From Saltatorellus ferox (GTDB lineage: Bacteria; Planctomycetota; UBA1135; GCA-002686595): a stretch of DNA of 64,000 nucleotides. The notes below the pieces were generated by a model that saw only the letters and a list, made by a program, of their open reading frames with translations, did no database searches and was not told where the DNA came from. Location: positions 4,159,524-4,223,523 of the forward strand of contig CP036434.1 in assembly GCA_007751475.1 (NCBI GenBank), in the 5' to 3' direction. Of the stretch, positions 54,963-62,479 are shown in pieces. Positions within the stretch are counted from its first letter, which is position 1. Every line of letters begins with the position of its first letter. Position numbers and translations under genes: made by a program.

Positions 54963-55955
54963 ATGACCCAAGAGCCCATCGTCCGCATGCGCGGACTCGT
55001 GAAGCACTTCGGCGACGTCCAGGCGCTCCGCGGGATCGACATGGATCTGCCGCGCGGGCCCGTCGGGCTGCTGGGGCCGAACGGCGCCGGTAAGACGACG
55101 CTGATCGGCCTCCTGCTGGGGCTCGTGGAGCCCACCGAGGGCGAAGCGTCGATCGCCGGCCTGGTGCCGAAGTCCCGCGCCGATCGGATCGCCATCCGCA
55201 AGCGCGTCGGCTACATGCCGGAGAGTGACTGCCTGCTCCCCGGCATGACCGGCGTCGAGCTGGTCTCCACCCTCGGCAAGCTCACCGGGCTCTCCCGTGA
55301 GGACGCCATGACCCGCGCCCACGAGGTGCTGGACTACGTGGAGCTGGAGGAAGCGCGCTACCGCCCGCTCGACGGGTACTCCACCGGGATGAAGCAGCGG
55401 CTCAAGCTCGCCCAGGCGCTGGTCCACGATCCCGAGCTGCTGCTGCTCGACGAGCCGACGAACGGCCTCGATCCCAAGGGGCGCAGGCACATGCTCTCGC
55501 TGGTCGAAGACCTGGGCCGCAACCAGGGCAAGAACATCCTGCTCTGCTCTCACCTGCTCCCCGACGTCGAGAAGACCTGCGATCACGTGGTCGTGGTCGT
55601 CAAGGGACGGGTCGCGCTCCAGGGTTCGATCGCGGAGCTGACCGCCGCCGACGAGGCGCGCGTGCACGTCGAGGTCGAGGAGCGCCAGGACGAGTTCGAG
55701 ATCGCGCTGCGCGCGGCCGGCATGTCGCCGGAGAAAGCGCCGACCAAGGGGCTGATCGTCACCGTGCCGGATGCGGACGACGCCGACGCGATCTGCGAGG
55801 TCGCCGCCAGCAGCGGGTTCCACCTGCGCGGTATCGATCCCGTGCGCTCCACGCTCGAACAGGTGTTCCTCAAAGCCGTGGACGGCGCCGATGTCTCCGC
55901 GACCGGATCCCGACCGATGCTCGCGAGCGAGGAGGCCGCGATCACCTCCCCATGA
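54963..55955 (+). CDS. ABC exporter ATPase, first of two in the operon
   Basis: A 330-residue ATPase of the CcmA/NatA exporter group. Walker A GPNGAGKTTL, signature YSTGMKQRLKLAQAL, Walker B LLLLDEPTNGLDP and switch His in SHLLPD are intact. A C-terminal ~110-residue beta/alpha extension (ARVHVEVEERQDEFEI) follows, as in drug/lipid exporters. The stop overlaps the permease ATG by 4 bp. Probably exports a lipid, polysaccharide or antimicrobial compound. Confidence 0.92.
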   Translation: MTQEPIVRMRGLVKHFGDVQALRGIDMDLPRGPVGLLGPNGAGKTTLIGLLLGLVEPTEGEASIAGLVPKSRADRIAIRKRVGYMPESDCLLPGMTGVELVSTLGKLTGLSREDAMTRAHEVLDYVELEEARYRPLDGYSTGMKQRLKLAQALVHDPELLLLDEPTNGLDPKGRRHMLSLVEDLGRNQGKNILLCSHLLPDVEKTCDHVVVVVKGRVALQGSIAELTAADEARVHVEVEERQDEFEIALRAAGMSPEKAPTKGLIVTVPDADDADAICEVAASSGFHLRGIDPVRSTLEQVFLKAVDGADVSATGSRPMLASEEAAITSP

Positions 55956-56857
55956 AAGCCGCCACCCACACCGAGGTCTACCGCCCCTTCCGGGGCGAGC
56001 TGAAGACCTTCCCGCTGCGCGCCCTCACGCTCGCCTGGTCGGGCGTGCGCATCGGGTTCCGCAAGAAGCTGCCCGCGCTCCTGCTCTTCGTCATCCCGGC
56101 CATCGCGACGATCGTGACGTGCTTCCTCGTTCAGATCACCTTCGAGGCCCAGAACCCGGACATCACCCAGGGGACGATTCCCCAGGCCAAGATCCTCGGC
56201 GCGCTCCTCCAGGAACAGCTGGGCAAGGTCGAGATTCAGGTGCTCGCGCTCCTGCGCCAGATCAAGGCGTTCGTCGTGCTCGCCATGGGCTGGTACGGAT
56301 CCGGGCTCATCGCCGAGGACCGGCGCCTGCGAGCGAATCTGCTCTACTTCGCCCGTCCGCTCACGCGCTGGACGTACTTCCTCGGCAAGCTCGGCACGGT
56401 TTGCTTCTGGGGTTTCTGCGCCGTCGGGATCCCGATCCTGATGGTGTCGAGCGTGGCCTCTTTCGCGTCGCCGAACTGGAGCTTCCTCCTCGAGCGCTGG
56501 CCCGTGATCGTGAAGATGGAGGCCTACGCCATGATGTGGGTGCTGCTCCACGGGCTCCTGGTGCTGGCGATCTCGTCGGTGTGCGAGCGGCGCAACCAGG
56601 CGCTCGCGGGCCTCTTCGGCTTCTACATCCTGACGTCCATCGGCTCGACCGCGATGTCCCGCATCTTCGACGGCTCCGCCTGGCGCCTCGTGTCGATCCC
56701 CGAGAACTTCGAGCGCATCTCCGAGTCGATGTTCGGCTTCTCCAGCGGGACGCGGCCTTGGAGCCTCGAAGCGTCGCTCTGGGCGCTCGGGATCATCGTG
56801 TTCGTCTGCGTCGCGATCCTCCAGGTTCAAACCCGCAAGATGGAGTCGGGCCGATGA
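55952..56857 (+). CDS. ABC-2-type exporter permease
   Basis: A 301-residue protein with about six membrane segments (ALLLFVIPAIATIVTCFLV, LGTVCFWGFCAVGIPILMVSS, WVLLHGLLVLAISSVC, LWALGIIVFVCVAIL). The loop RRLRANLLYFARPLTRW is the usual cytoplasmic coupling segment of ABC-2 permeases. It is overlapped on both sides (ATGA) by the two ATPase genes, so all three are made together. Confidence 0.88.
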   Translation: MKAATHTEVYRPFRGELKTFPLRALTLAWSGVRIGFRKKLPALLLFVIPAIATIVTCFLVQITFEAQNPDITQGTIPQAKILGALLQEQLGKVEIQVLALLRQIKAFVVLAMGWYGSGLIAEDRRLRANLLYFARPLTRWTYFLGKLGTVCFWGFCAVGIPILMVSSVASFASPNWSFLLERWPVIVKMEAYAMMWVLLHGLLVLAISSVCERRNQALAGLFGFYILTSIGSTAMSRIFDGSAWRLVSIPENFERISESMFGFSSGTRPWSLEASLWALGIIVFVCVAILQVQTRKMESGR

Positions 56858-57777
56858 GCGCCATCGTTCAAGCAGAGGGCCTCGGCCGCTGGTACGGCGA
56901 GGTCGTCGGCCTCGGCGATCTCACGGTCAGCATCGAGCCAGGGATCACGGGACTCGTCGGGCCGAACGGCGCGGGCAAGTCCACGTTCATGAAGGTGATG
57001 GTGGGCGAGCTGCGCCCCCACCGCGGCCAGATCCGCGTGCTCGGCTACAGGCCGTTCGGCAGCCGGCCGCTCTACCGCCGGCTCGGTTTCTGCCCCCAGC
57101 AGGACGCGCTGTACGAGCATCAGACCGGCATGGAGTTCGTGCGCGACCTGCTGCGCCTCGGCGGCGAGTCCAAGCGCAAGGCCACCCTGATGGCCGGCGA
57201 GGCCATGGAGCGCGTGGGCCTGACCGACGCCATGAACCGCAAGGTCTCCGACTACTCGAAAGGCATGCGTCAGCGCACGCGCCTCGCCCAGTCCATCGCC
57301 CACAGCCCCGAGCTCGTGATCGCGGACGAGCCGCTCACGGGCCTCGACCCGATCGCGCGGCGCCAGGTGCTGGAACTCTTCCAGGAACTCAGCCGCGAAG
57401 GCAAGTCCGTGATTCTTTCGTCCCACGTGCTGCACGAGGTCGAGAGCCTGACGGAGACCATCGTGCTCATTCACCGGGGCAGGCTTTTGGCCCAGGGCAC
57501 GGTTCGCGACGTACGTCAACTGATCTCGCGCCACCCCAGCCGCGTGCGGGTCACCGCGCGTGAACCGCGTAAGCTGGCCGCGAAGCTCTTCGACCAGCCC
57601 CACGTACGCGCCGTCTCCCTCGGGGCGGACGGTGAGTCCATTCAAATCGAGACGGACAACGTGGCGGAGTTCCACGTGACGTTCGCGGCGGCCGCCGCGA
57701 GCGCCCGGGCGGGCGTGCGCAGCCTCAGCTCCGACGATGCCTCCCTCGAAGCGGTCTTCGACTACCTGGTCGGCTAA
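56854..57777 (+). CDS. ABC exporter ATPase, second in the operon
   Basis: A 307-residue ATPase. Walker A GPNGAGKST, signature YSKGMRQRTRLAQSI, Walker B LVIADEPLTGLDP and SHVLHE are complete. ATG 56854 overlaps the permease stop (ATGA), and the open frame upstream is a shadow. Two different ATPases with two permeases suggest either a heteromeric exporter or two linked exporters. A permease follows after 12 bp. Confidence 0.92.
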   Translation: MSAIVQAEGLGRWYGEVVGLGDLTVSIEPGITGLVGPNGAGKSTFMKVMVGELRPHRGQIRVLGYRPFGSRPLYRRLGFCPQQDALYEHQTGMEFVRDLLRLGGESKRKATLMAGEAMERVGLTDAMNRKVSDYSKGMRQRTRLAQSIAHSPELVIADEPLTGLDPIARRQVLELFQELSREGKSVILSSHVLHEVESLTETIVLIHRGRLLAQGTVRDVRQLISRHPSRVRVTAREPRKLAAKLFDQPHVRAVSLGADGESIQIETDNVAEFHVTFAAAAASARAGVRSLSSDDASLEAVFDYLVG

Positions 57778-57789
57778 GCCGGAATCCCC

Positions 57790-58581
57790 ATGAGCACTCT
57801 CCTGGCCCTTCCACGCGCCACGTTCCTGATCTACCGGCTGCACATCGGCATGATCCTGGGTTCGCGGCGTAGCCTGGCCGCCATCGGCCTCGCCGTCGTT
57901 CCGCCGCTGCTCGCGTTCCTCGCGTCGAACTTCGCGCCGGACAACCGCGGAGCGACGATGATCTATCTGATCGTGGGCACCTTCGTGCTGATCCAGTTCG
58001 TCGTTCCGATGCTGAGCGTCGCGATGGGCGTCGGCGTCGTGGCCGACGAAGCCGAGTCGCGCACGATCACCTTTCCGTTCACGCGGCCCATCCCCCGGGC
58101 CTCGCTGTTCCTGGGCCGCTGGCTGGCGGCGGTGACCGCGATCCTCACGCTGATCGCCGCGAGCGGCGTGCTCTCTGCTCTGGCGGTCCGCGTCGGCGAT
58201 CGGGGCGCGCCCCCCTCCAACGAGGTCATCGAGAAGCTGGTGTTCGCCGCGATGGTCGGCGGCGTGGTCTATTCCCTGGGTTCGGCCGTGATTGGCGTGC
58301 TCGCCAAGCGAGGCCTGATCTTCGCCCTCGGCTACGTCTTCGCGGTCGAGGCGCTGCTCGCCAACGTGCCGGGTTCCTCCCAGAAGCTGACGGTCCAGTA
58401 CCACCTACGTTCCATGTTCGTCGACCAGGAAGGGAAGCTCTGGAAGTCACTGGAAGAAGTCTTCCCGATCTCGCTGCTGGACCCGGACGTGGCGTTCACG
58501 AAGATGATGATCGCGAGCGCGGTGCTGCTCGTATTCGGCTGCATCGCGGTGACGCGCAAGCAGTTCGTGCTGGCCTCATGA
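57790..58581 (+). CDS. ABC-2-type exporter permease, second in the operon
   Basis: A 263-residue protein with about six hydrophobic segments (LAAIGLAVVPPLLAFLA, MIYLIVGTFVLIQFVVPMLSV, AVTAILTLIAASGVLSALAV). The motif ADEAESRTITFPFTRPI is the cytoplasmic coupling loop of the NatB/ABC-2 group. It ends with a TGA overlapping the ATG of the VOC lipoprotein gene. Confidence 0.87.
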   Translation: MSTLLALPRATFLIYRLHIGMILGSRRSLAAIGLAVVPPLLAFLASNFAPDNRGATMIYLIVGTFVLIQFVVPMLSVAMGVGVVADEAESRTITFPFTRPIPRASLFLGRWLAAVTAILTLIAASGVLSALAVRVGDRGAPPSNEVIEKLVFAAMVGGVVYSLGSAVIGVLAKRGLIFALGYVFAVEALLANVPGSSQKLTVQYHLRSMFVDQEGKLWKSLEEVFPISLLDPDVAFTKMMIASAVLLVFGCIAVTRKQFVLAS

Positions 58582-59066
58582 TCGATCGCTCCTTCACTCG
58601 AGCGCAGCTCCTGAGGGCGTGCGCATTCTCGCTCCTACTGGCTACCGCGAGCTGCCGCTCGTCGATGCAAGAAACGATGCCGGTGCAAAGCAAAGCACCC
58701 CCATTGGACCCCATCATGCAAACGCACTACCTCGAAATCGTCACCCCGGACGTGGACGCGACCTGCAGCGCGCTCGAGCGCATCCACGGCACCACGTTCA
58801 GCGATCCCCAAATGGAGCTCGGCGACGCGCGCATCGCGGAGATGAGCGACGGGGGAACCATCGGCGTCCGCGCTCCGATGCATTCCGCGGAAGAGGCCGT
58901 CGCGCGCCCCTACGTCCTGGTGGAGGACATCGACGCGGCCGTTGAAGCCGCGCGGGAGGCCGGCGGGGAAATCGCTCTGCCACCCATGGAGATTCCTGGG
59001 CGAGGCAAGTGCGCGATCTACCTGCTGGGCGGCAACCAGTTCGGGCTCTGGCAGACGCTGCCGTAG
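58578..59066 (+). CDS. VOC-fold (glyoxalase-like) lipoprotein
   Basis: A 162-residue protein with a lipobox LATASC (Cys26). The mature part is a single VOC domain: HYLEIVTPDVDATCSALERIHGTTF, then PYVLVEDIDAAVEAAREAGGEI and GGNQFGLWQTLP. Metal-binding His and Glu sites are partly kept. Its ATG overlaps the permease stop (ATGA), tying it to the exporter operon. A membrane-anchored VOC protein beside an exporter could bind or sequester the exported compound, as VOC proteins do for some antibiotics. Confidence 0.75.
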   Translation: MIDRSFTRAQLLRACAFSLLLATASCRSSMQETMPVQSKAPPLDPIMQTHYLEIVTPDVDATCSALERIHGTTFSDPQMELGDARIAEMSDGGTIGVRAPMHSAEEAVARPYVLVEDIDAAVEAAREAGGEIALPPMEIPGRGKCAIYLLGGNQFGLWQTLP

Positions 59067-59083
59067 CTCCTCAGCCCGGCCCG

Positions 59084-59755
59084 TCAGCGTGGCTGTCGCG
59101 CGACCCCGACCTCGAGCCGGAGCGCGTCGCGCTCGACGGCGGCGATCCGCAGCGAAGACAGCTTCACGAAGTCGAACAGTCCGCCCTCCGGCGCCCACTC
59201 GAATTCCCGCGGGTCGAGGCGGAACCGCGCCGAGAGCCCGCGCGCTGGATGGAGGCGCGACTCGACCTTCACGCGAATGTCGGTCAAGGACGCGACGAGC
59301 GCGCCGTCGTTCGGGCCACCGAGTTCCGCGGTACAGGTGAGGCGCACCTTGGCGGCGTCCTTGTCACCCTTCTGGAACCACTTCTTGTGGGACTTGAGGC
59401 CGCGCCAGAGCACGCCGAGCTGCTTGCGCTCGAAGCGAAGGCGCGCGTGCGCCTCGAGGCGCACCGTTCCAGGGCGCGGGCAGGGGCGAACGTCGAGCTG
59501 ATCGAGCAGGACCCGGCCGCCCGAGAACTTCGAGGTCACCACCTGGAAGTCCTTCAGAAGCTTCCGCTCGCGAAGTTCCGTCTGGAGAAGCTGGAAGAGC
59601 TGGGACTTCGGCACCCGAAGGGGAAGCGTGAGAACCACCGGCGTGTCGGCCGTCTCGGTCGCCTCGGGCAGCGTCAATTGCCGGGGCTGAGGCGCCAGCT
59701 CGGGCGCCGCGAGCGCCCCTGCGAGGCTCACGACCATCGGAAGGAGTACGTACAT
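59084..59755 (-). CDS. Exported protein of unknown function
   Basis: A 223-residue protein. ATG 59755 has GGAG five bases upstream; a GTG at 59761 would sit on that site and is rejected. The signal peptide is MYVLLPMVVSLAGALAA. The mature protein is beta-rich and basic (RVLLDQLDVRPCPRPGTVRLEAHARLRF, KSHKKWFQKGD). I recognise no domain. Convergent with the VOC gene, 17 bp apart. Confidence 0.6.
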   Translation of the reverse strand: MYVLLPMVVSLAGALAAPELAPQPRQLTLPEATETADTPVVLTLPLRVPKSQLFQLLQTELRERKLLKDFQVVTSKFSGGRVLLDQLDVRPCPRPGTVRLEAHARLRFERKQLGVLWRGLKSHKKWFQKGDKDAAKVRLTCTAELGGPNDGALVASLTDIRVKVESRLHPARGLSARFRLDPREFEWAPEGGLFDFVKLSSLRIAAVERDALRLEVGVARQPR

Positions 59756-59961
59756 GCGCACTCCACCGTAGGCCAGGAAGGCGGCAGGTGAAAGACGCGG
59801 GTGCGCTCCTTCTCCGTCCTACGGGTGAGACACGGGGTGACCACAACGCTTCCAAAGTGGACTCCACCACAGAGGACAGTGACGTGTGGGCCAGGGGGCA
59901 CGAGCGGCAAAAACTGTCTTTTTGACCCCGTGAAGGCGGTTCCGCCCCGGTGGTCCGGGCC

Positions 59962-59977
59962 TGGCACACCGGGTGCA
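59962..59977 (+). promoter_or_regulatory. Candidate sigma54 promoter
   Basis: TGGCACACCGGGTGCA matches the -24/-12 consensus (TGGCAC, spacing of five, TGC) except for G in place of the first T of the -12 box. Transcription would start near 59989, about 66 nt before the ATG at 60056. The spacing is exact, but the site is a single candidate with no enhancer seen. Confidence 0.4.
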
Positions 59978-60055
59978 TTCCCTCCCTCGTCAGCACGCGC
60001 TGGCCTCCACCTGGAGCGCCGGAAGCTGACAGCACCTTCAACAAAGGAAAGCACC

Positions 60056-60604
60056 ATGAAGCATCTAGCCAACCGCCTCCTCTCCGCTCGCCGCTCGCTC
60101 CTCGGAGCCGGCTTCGCCCTGGCCCTCGCCGCGTTCGTCACCTCTGCCCCGGCCTCGGCGCAGCGACTTTCGACGAACAAGGGCGGCGCCCAGTGGGAGA
60201 TCGGCATCGGCAAGGAAACCCGCTCCGGCGGGGGTGCCATCCGGGTCGGTAGCCAGGGAGTTTCCCTCGACCTTCACAGCCACGGCCAGCGCGGCGTCGC
60301 CCGCATCCCCCGGGGCTACGACGGCGGTCGCTACGAGTACCGCACCGAGCGGGTCTGGGTCCCCGGGTACGACAGGCAGGTCTGGGTCGCGCCGGTCTAC
60401 GAGTGGCGCTACGACAGCTGCGGGAGACGCCACCAGGTCATGGTCTGCGCCGGCCACTACCGCACCGTCTGCGAGCCCGGCCGCTACGAGAACCGTCAGG
60501 TCAAGGTCTGGGTCCCGGCCCCCCGCATCGAGGTGCGCGGCCGAGATAGCCGCCACAGCTCGAGCCGGTCGCATCGCTCCCACCGAGTGACCTACCGCCG
60601 CTAA
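60056..60604 (+). CDS. Exported basic protein with Tyr/Arg/Trp-Val-Pro repeats
   Basis: A 182-residue protein with a signal peptide (SLLGAGFALALAAFVTSAPASA). The middle has repeats of the kind YRTERVWVPGYDRQVWVAPVYEW, then HYRTVCEPGRYENRQVKVWVPAP, and the C-terminus is Ser/His/Arg-rich. AAGGAA seven bases upstream supports the start. The pI is high and two cysteine pairs are possible. Exported proteins of this repeated WVP-Y-x-RYD type occur in planctomycetes. Role unknown, possibly envelope structure. Confidence 0.75.
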   Translation: MKHLANRLLSARRSLLGAGFALALAAFVTSAPASAQRLSTNKGGAQWEIGIGKETRSGGGAIRVGSQGVSLDLHSHGQRGVARIPRGYDGGRYEYRTERVWVPGYDRQVWVAPVYEWRYDSCGRRHQVMVCAGHYRTVCEPGRYENRQVKVWVPAPRIEVRGRDSRHSSSRSHRSHRVTYRR

Positions 60605-60620
60605 CCGCTCCCATCGTTCG

Positions 60621-60694
60621 CCCGCGAAGAAAGGTGGATGGGTCTTCGCGGGTGGGGCCCCCTTGGCACTGTGCCTTGGGGGCTCTTCTTTTTT
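60621..60694 (+). terminator. Double hairpin terminator after the exported-repeat gene
   Basis: The first hairpin is CCCGCGAAGA...TCTTCGCGGG (60621-60652). The second is GCCCCC-TT-GGCAC-T-GTGCC-TT-GGGGGC (60657-60683), followed by TCTTCTTTTTT. The second is a strong intrinsic terminator. Its U tract coincides with the start of repeat copy A. Confidence 0.88.
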
Positions 60695-61004
60695 GGGTCT
60701 TCAGAGGAATCTGTGGGCCTGAAACGCTCCCGACCTGCGGCGAACAAGGAGCTCTGCGCCTGGAGTTGAATCCGTTGAACTCTGGAACTCCGGCCAATGC
60801 AACCAAGGAAGCGGAGGAGGCGGGAGGGTCGAGGGGTCGCGGAGCCCCTGTGAGGGATGGGGGGATGAAAGTACGCGAGCTTGGGCCTGGCCTCCGCCTT
60901 GAGAGACGCAGGCAAGAGGTCGAGTCGCGGAGGCGAAGAGTGGGAGTCGCGAAGCCGTTCCCCCACGGCTCGCCACGGGTCGCCACGGAGGCGCGAGCTA
61001 CGCC
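60683..61004 (+). repeat. RAYT-flanking repeat, copy A (direct)
   Basis: About 322 bp that match copy B (62095-62410) for long blocks, for example GAGCTTGGGCCTGGCCTCCG, CCTTGAGAGACG and GAAGCGGAGGAGGCGGGAGG. It ends inside the last codons of the transposase gene, so the stop codon of that gene belongs to the repeat. The blocks diverge between GGGTCTTCAG and TGCCAATGCAACC. Confidence 0.8.
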
Positions 61005-61693
61005 TGAAGAACCCCGGTGACACGCGGGAGGTCGTGGATCGTGAGCAATCCCTTCTGACCCCCCTTCGTCCATCCAGTTCGCAGAAGCCATGTCTGCGCT
61101 TCCACGCTCACGCAATCGACCTTGGTTGCACCCTGCCGTTCCGCAAAACCGCCAAAGGACATCGCGCTCGAACAAGGATCCAGGATCCCCAACCCGAGCC
61201 CGTGGTGCACATCATTTCGCAACACGTACTTCAAAACGTTCCGCATCTGCGTCGGCGACTTGATCACCTCCAGATGGAAGCGCTCTGCAAAAACGCTCCC
61301 TTGCCTCACCCGACCCCAAAGCCGGTTCAGCCTCATCCCCAACCCGGTATTCAAACTCGCCATCCCCTTCGAAAGGTCACCTGAGTTCTCCGCCTCCACG
61401 ATCAGGTGCACGTGGTTGCTCATCACCGAGAACTCCACGATCCGAACCAGCTTGCCCTGATTCACGCGCGCAATCGCCGCCCTCAGCACCGCCATCTCTT
61501 CTTTCTTCCGAAGGGACCGAAGCCCCATCTTCAGCTTGATCGTGACATGGGCCACACCGCCCTTCATCTCCTCCCGACTACCATGGGCCACCCGAGAATC
61601 CTTGGTCCTCTTCGGCCCACGACGCTTCTTCGGCAACGCAAAACCAAACACGGCCTGCAAAACAACCGCCCTCCCCATGCGCGCTTTCGCCAT
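60998..61693 (-). CDS. REP-associated tyrosine transposase (RAYT, IS200-like Y1 family)
   Basis: A 231-residue single-strand HUH transposase. The HxH motif is in SNHVHLIVEAE (His94, His96) and the catalytic tyrosine in RNVLKYVLRN (Tyr156). The N-terminus is basic (KKRRGPKRTK). RAYTs bind and mobilise REP/REPIN hairpins, often in their own flanks. The gene and its upstream side are AT-richer than the surroundings, suggesting transfer. No inverted-repeat ends of an autonomous IS are visible; instead long repeats flank it. Confidence 0.9.
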   Translation of the reverse strand: MAKARMGRAVVLQAVFGFALPKKRRGPKRTKDSRVAHGSREEMKGGVAHVTIKLKMGLRSLRKKEEMAVLRAAIARVNQGKLVRIVEFSVMSNHVHLIVEAENSGDLSKGMASLNTGLGMRLNRLWGRVRQGSVFAERFHLEVIKSPTQMRNVLKYVLRNDVHHGLGLGILDPCSSAMSFGGFAERQGATKVDCVSVEAQTWLLRTGWTKGGQKGLLTIHDLPRVTGVLQA

Positions 61694-61800
61694 GCAAGAT
61701 CATAGCCAAAACGATCCAATTCATCAACCCCAAACGCCCTCCAAACTACACTTTAAAGCCCAAACTCGGCACTCTAGCCCAATTCCCCATCCGCCCTGAA

Positions 61801-61861
61801 ACAGTATACTCGGCAGACCTTTCCCACCGGCCGACTCGCACTCCGCGCCCCCGAACCTCTC
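61801..61861 (+). repeat. 61-bp direct repeat D, copy 1
   Basis: This 61-bp segment matches 62417-62477 with two mismatches. It holds TTTCCCACCGGCCGACTCGC. It lies just upstream of the inverted repeat copy C. Confidence 0.9.
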
Positions 61862-61879
61862 ACTCTTGCCTCCCCGTCA

Positions 61880-62094
61880 CAACGCGTGGGCCAGGGCCAA
61901 GCTCGCACCCTGACAACTCTCCATGTCTCCCAAGGCCGCCGCGCCTCCCAAGCTCCCGCTCCTCCCGCTTCCTTGGTTGTATTGGTAGCCGCCCAGCCGC
62001 CCAACAGACTGCCTCCATCCCCAAGCCGAAACCCCCAAGCCCTTGTCACCCAAGCGAAAGAGGCGCATCCGTCCCACAGATTCCTCCAAAGACC
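61880..62094 (-). repeat. RAYT-flanking repeat, copy C (inverted)
   Basis: This is a diverged copy of the repeat in the opposite orientation. The complement of its CTTCCTTGGTTGTATTGG matches CCAATGCAACCAAGGAAG in copy A, and CCACAGATTCC...AAAGACCC mirrors GGGTCTTCAG...GAATCCGTGG in copy B. C and B meet head to head near 62095, so together they form a palindrome of more than 400 bp. Confidence 0.7.
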
Positions 62095-62410
62095 CTCTTT
62101 TTTGGGTCTTCAGCAGAATCCGTGGGCCAGAAGCGCTCCAGCCATGATGAAGCCGAAGGGGCTGGAACCAGAGTCGAATCCCCGGGTCTCGTCCGCTCCT
62201 TGACTCCTGCCAATGCAACCAAAGAAGCGGAGGAGGCGGGAGGGTCGCAGCGGCGCGGCGCCCCTGCGGGGGATGGAGAGTTGAACGGGAGCGAGCTTGG
62301 GCCTGGCCTCCGCCTTGAGAGACGGAGGCAAGAATTCGATTCACGGAGGCGAAGAGGGGGAGTCGCGAAGCCGCACCGCAACGGGTCGCCCCGGAGGCGC
62401 AAGCTACGCC
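62095..62410 (+). repeat. RAYT-flanking repeat, copy B (direct)
   Basis: About 316 bp, direct repeat of copy A. It starts at the CTTTTTTGGG tract and ends at AAGCTACGCC, as copy A does (GAGCTACGCC). It begins at the palindrome centre shared with copy C. Confidence 0.8.
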
Positions 62411-62416
62411 CCCAAA

Positions 62417-62477
62417 ACAGTTTACTCGGCCGACCTTTCCCACCGGCCGACTCGCACTCCGCGCCCCCGAACCTCTC
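62417..62477 (+). repeat. 61-bp direct repeat D, copy 2
   Basis: This matches 61801-61861 with two mismatches and sits 2 bp from the 3' end of the GT-C gene. The two copies bracket the C-B palindrome, as if the 555 bp between them had been inserted or duplicated. Confidence 0.9.
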
Positions 62478-62479
62478 GG

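Noticed and set aside
60601..61023. Minus-strand ORFs in repeat copy A
   Set aside because: They lie in repeated noncoding sequence and are not shared by copy B in the same form.
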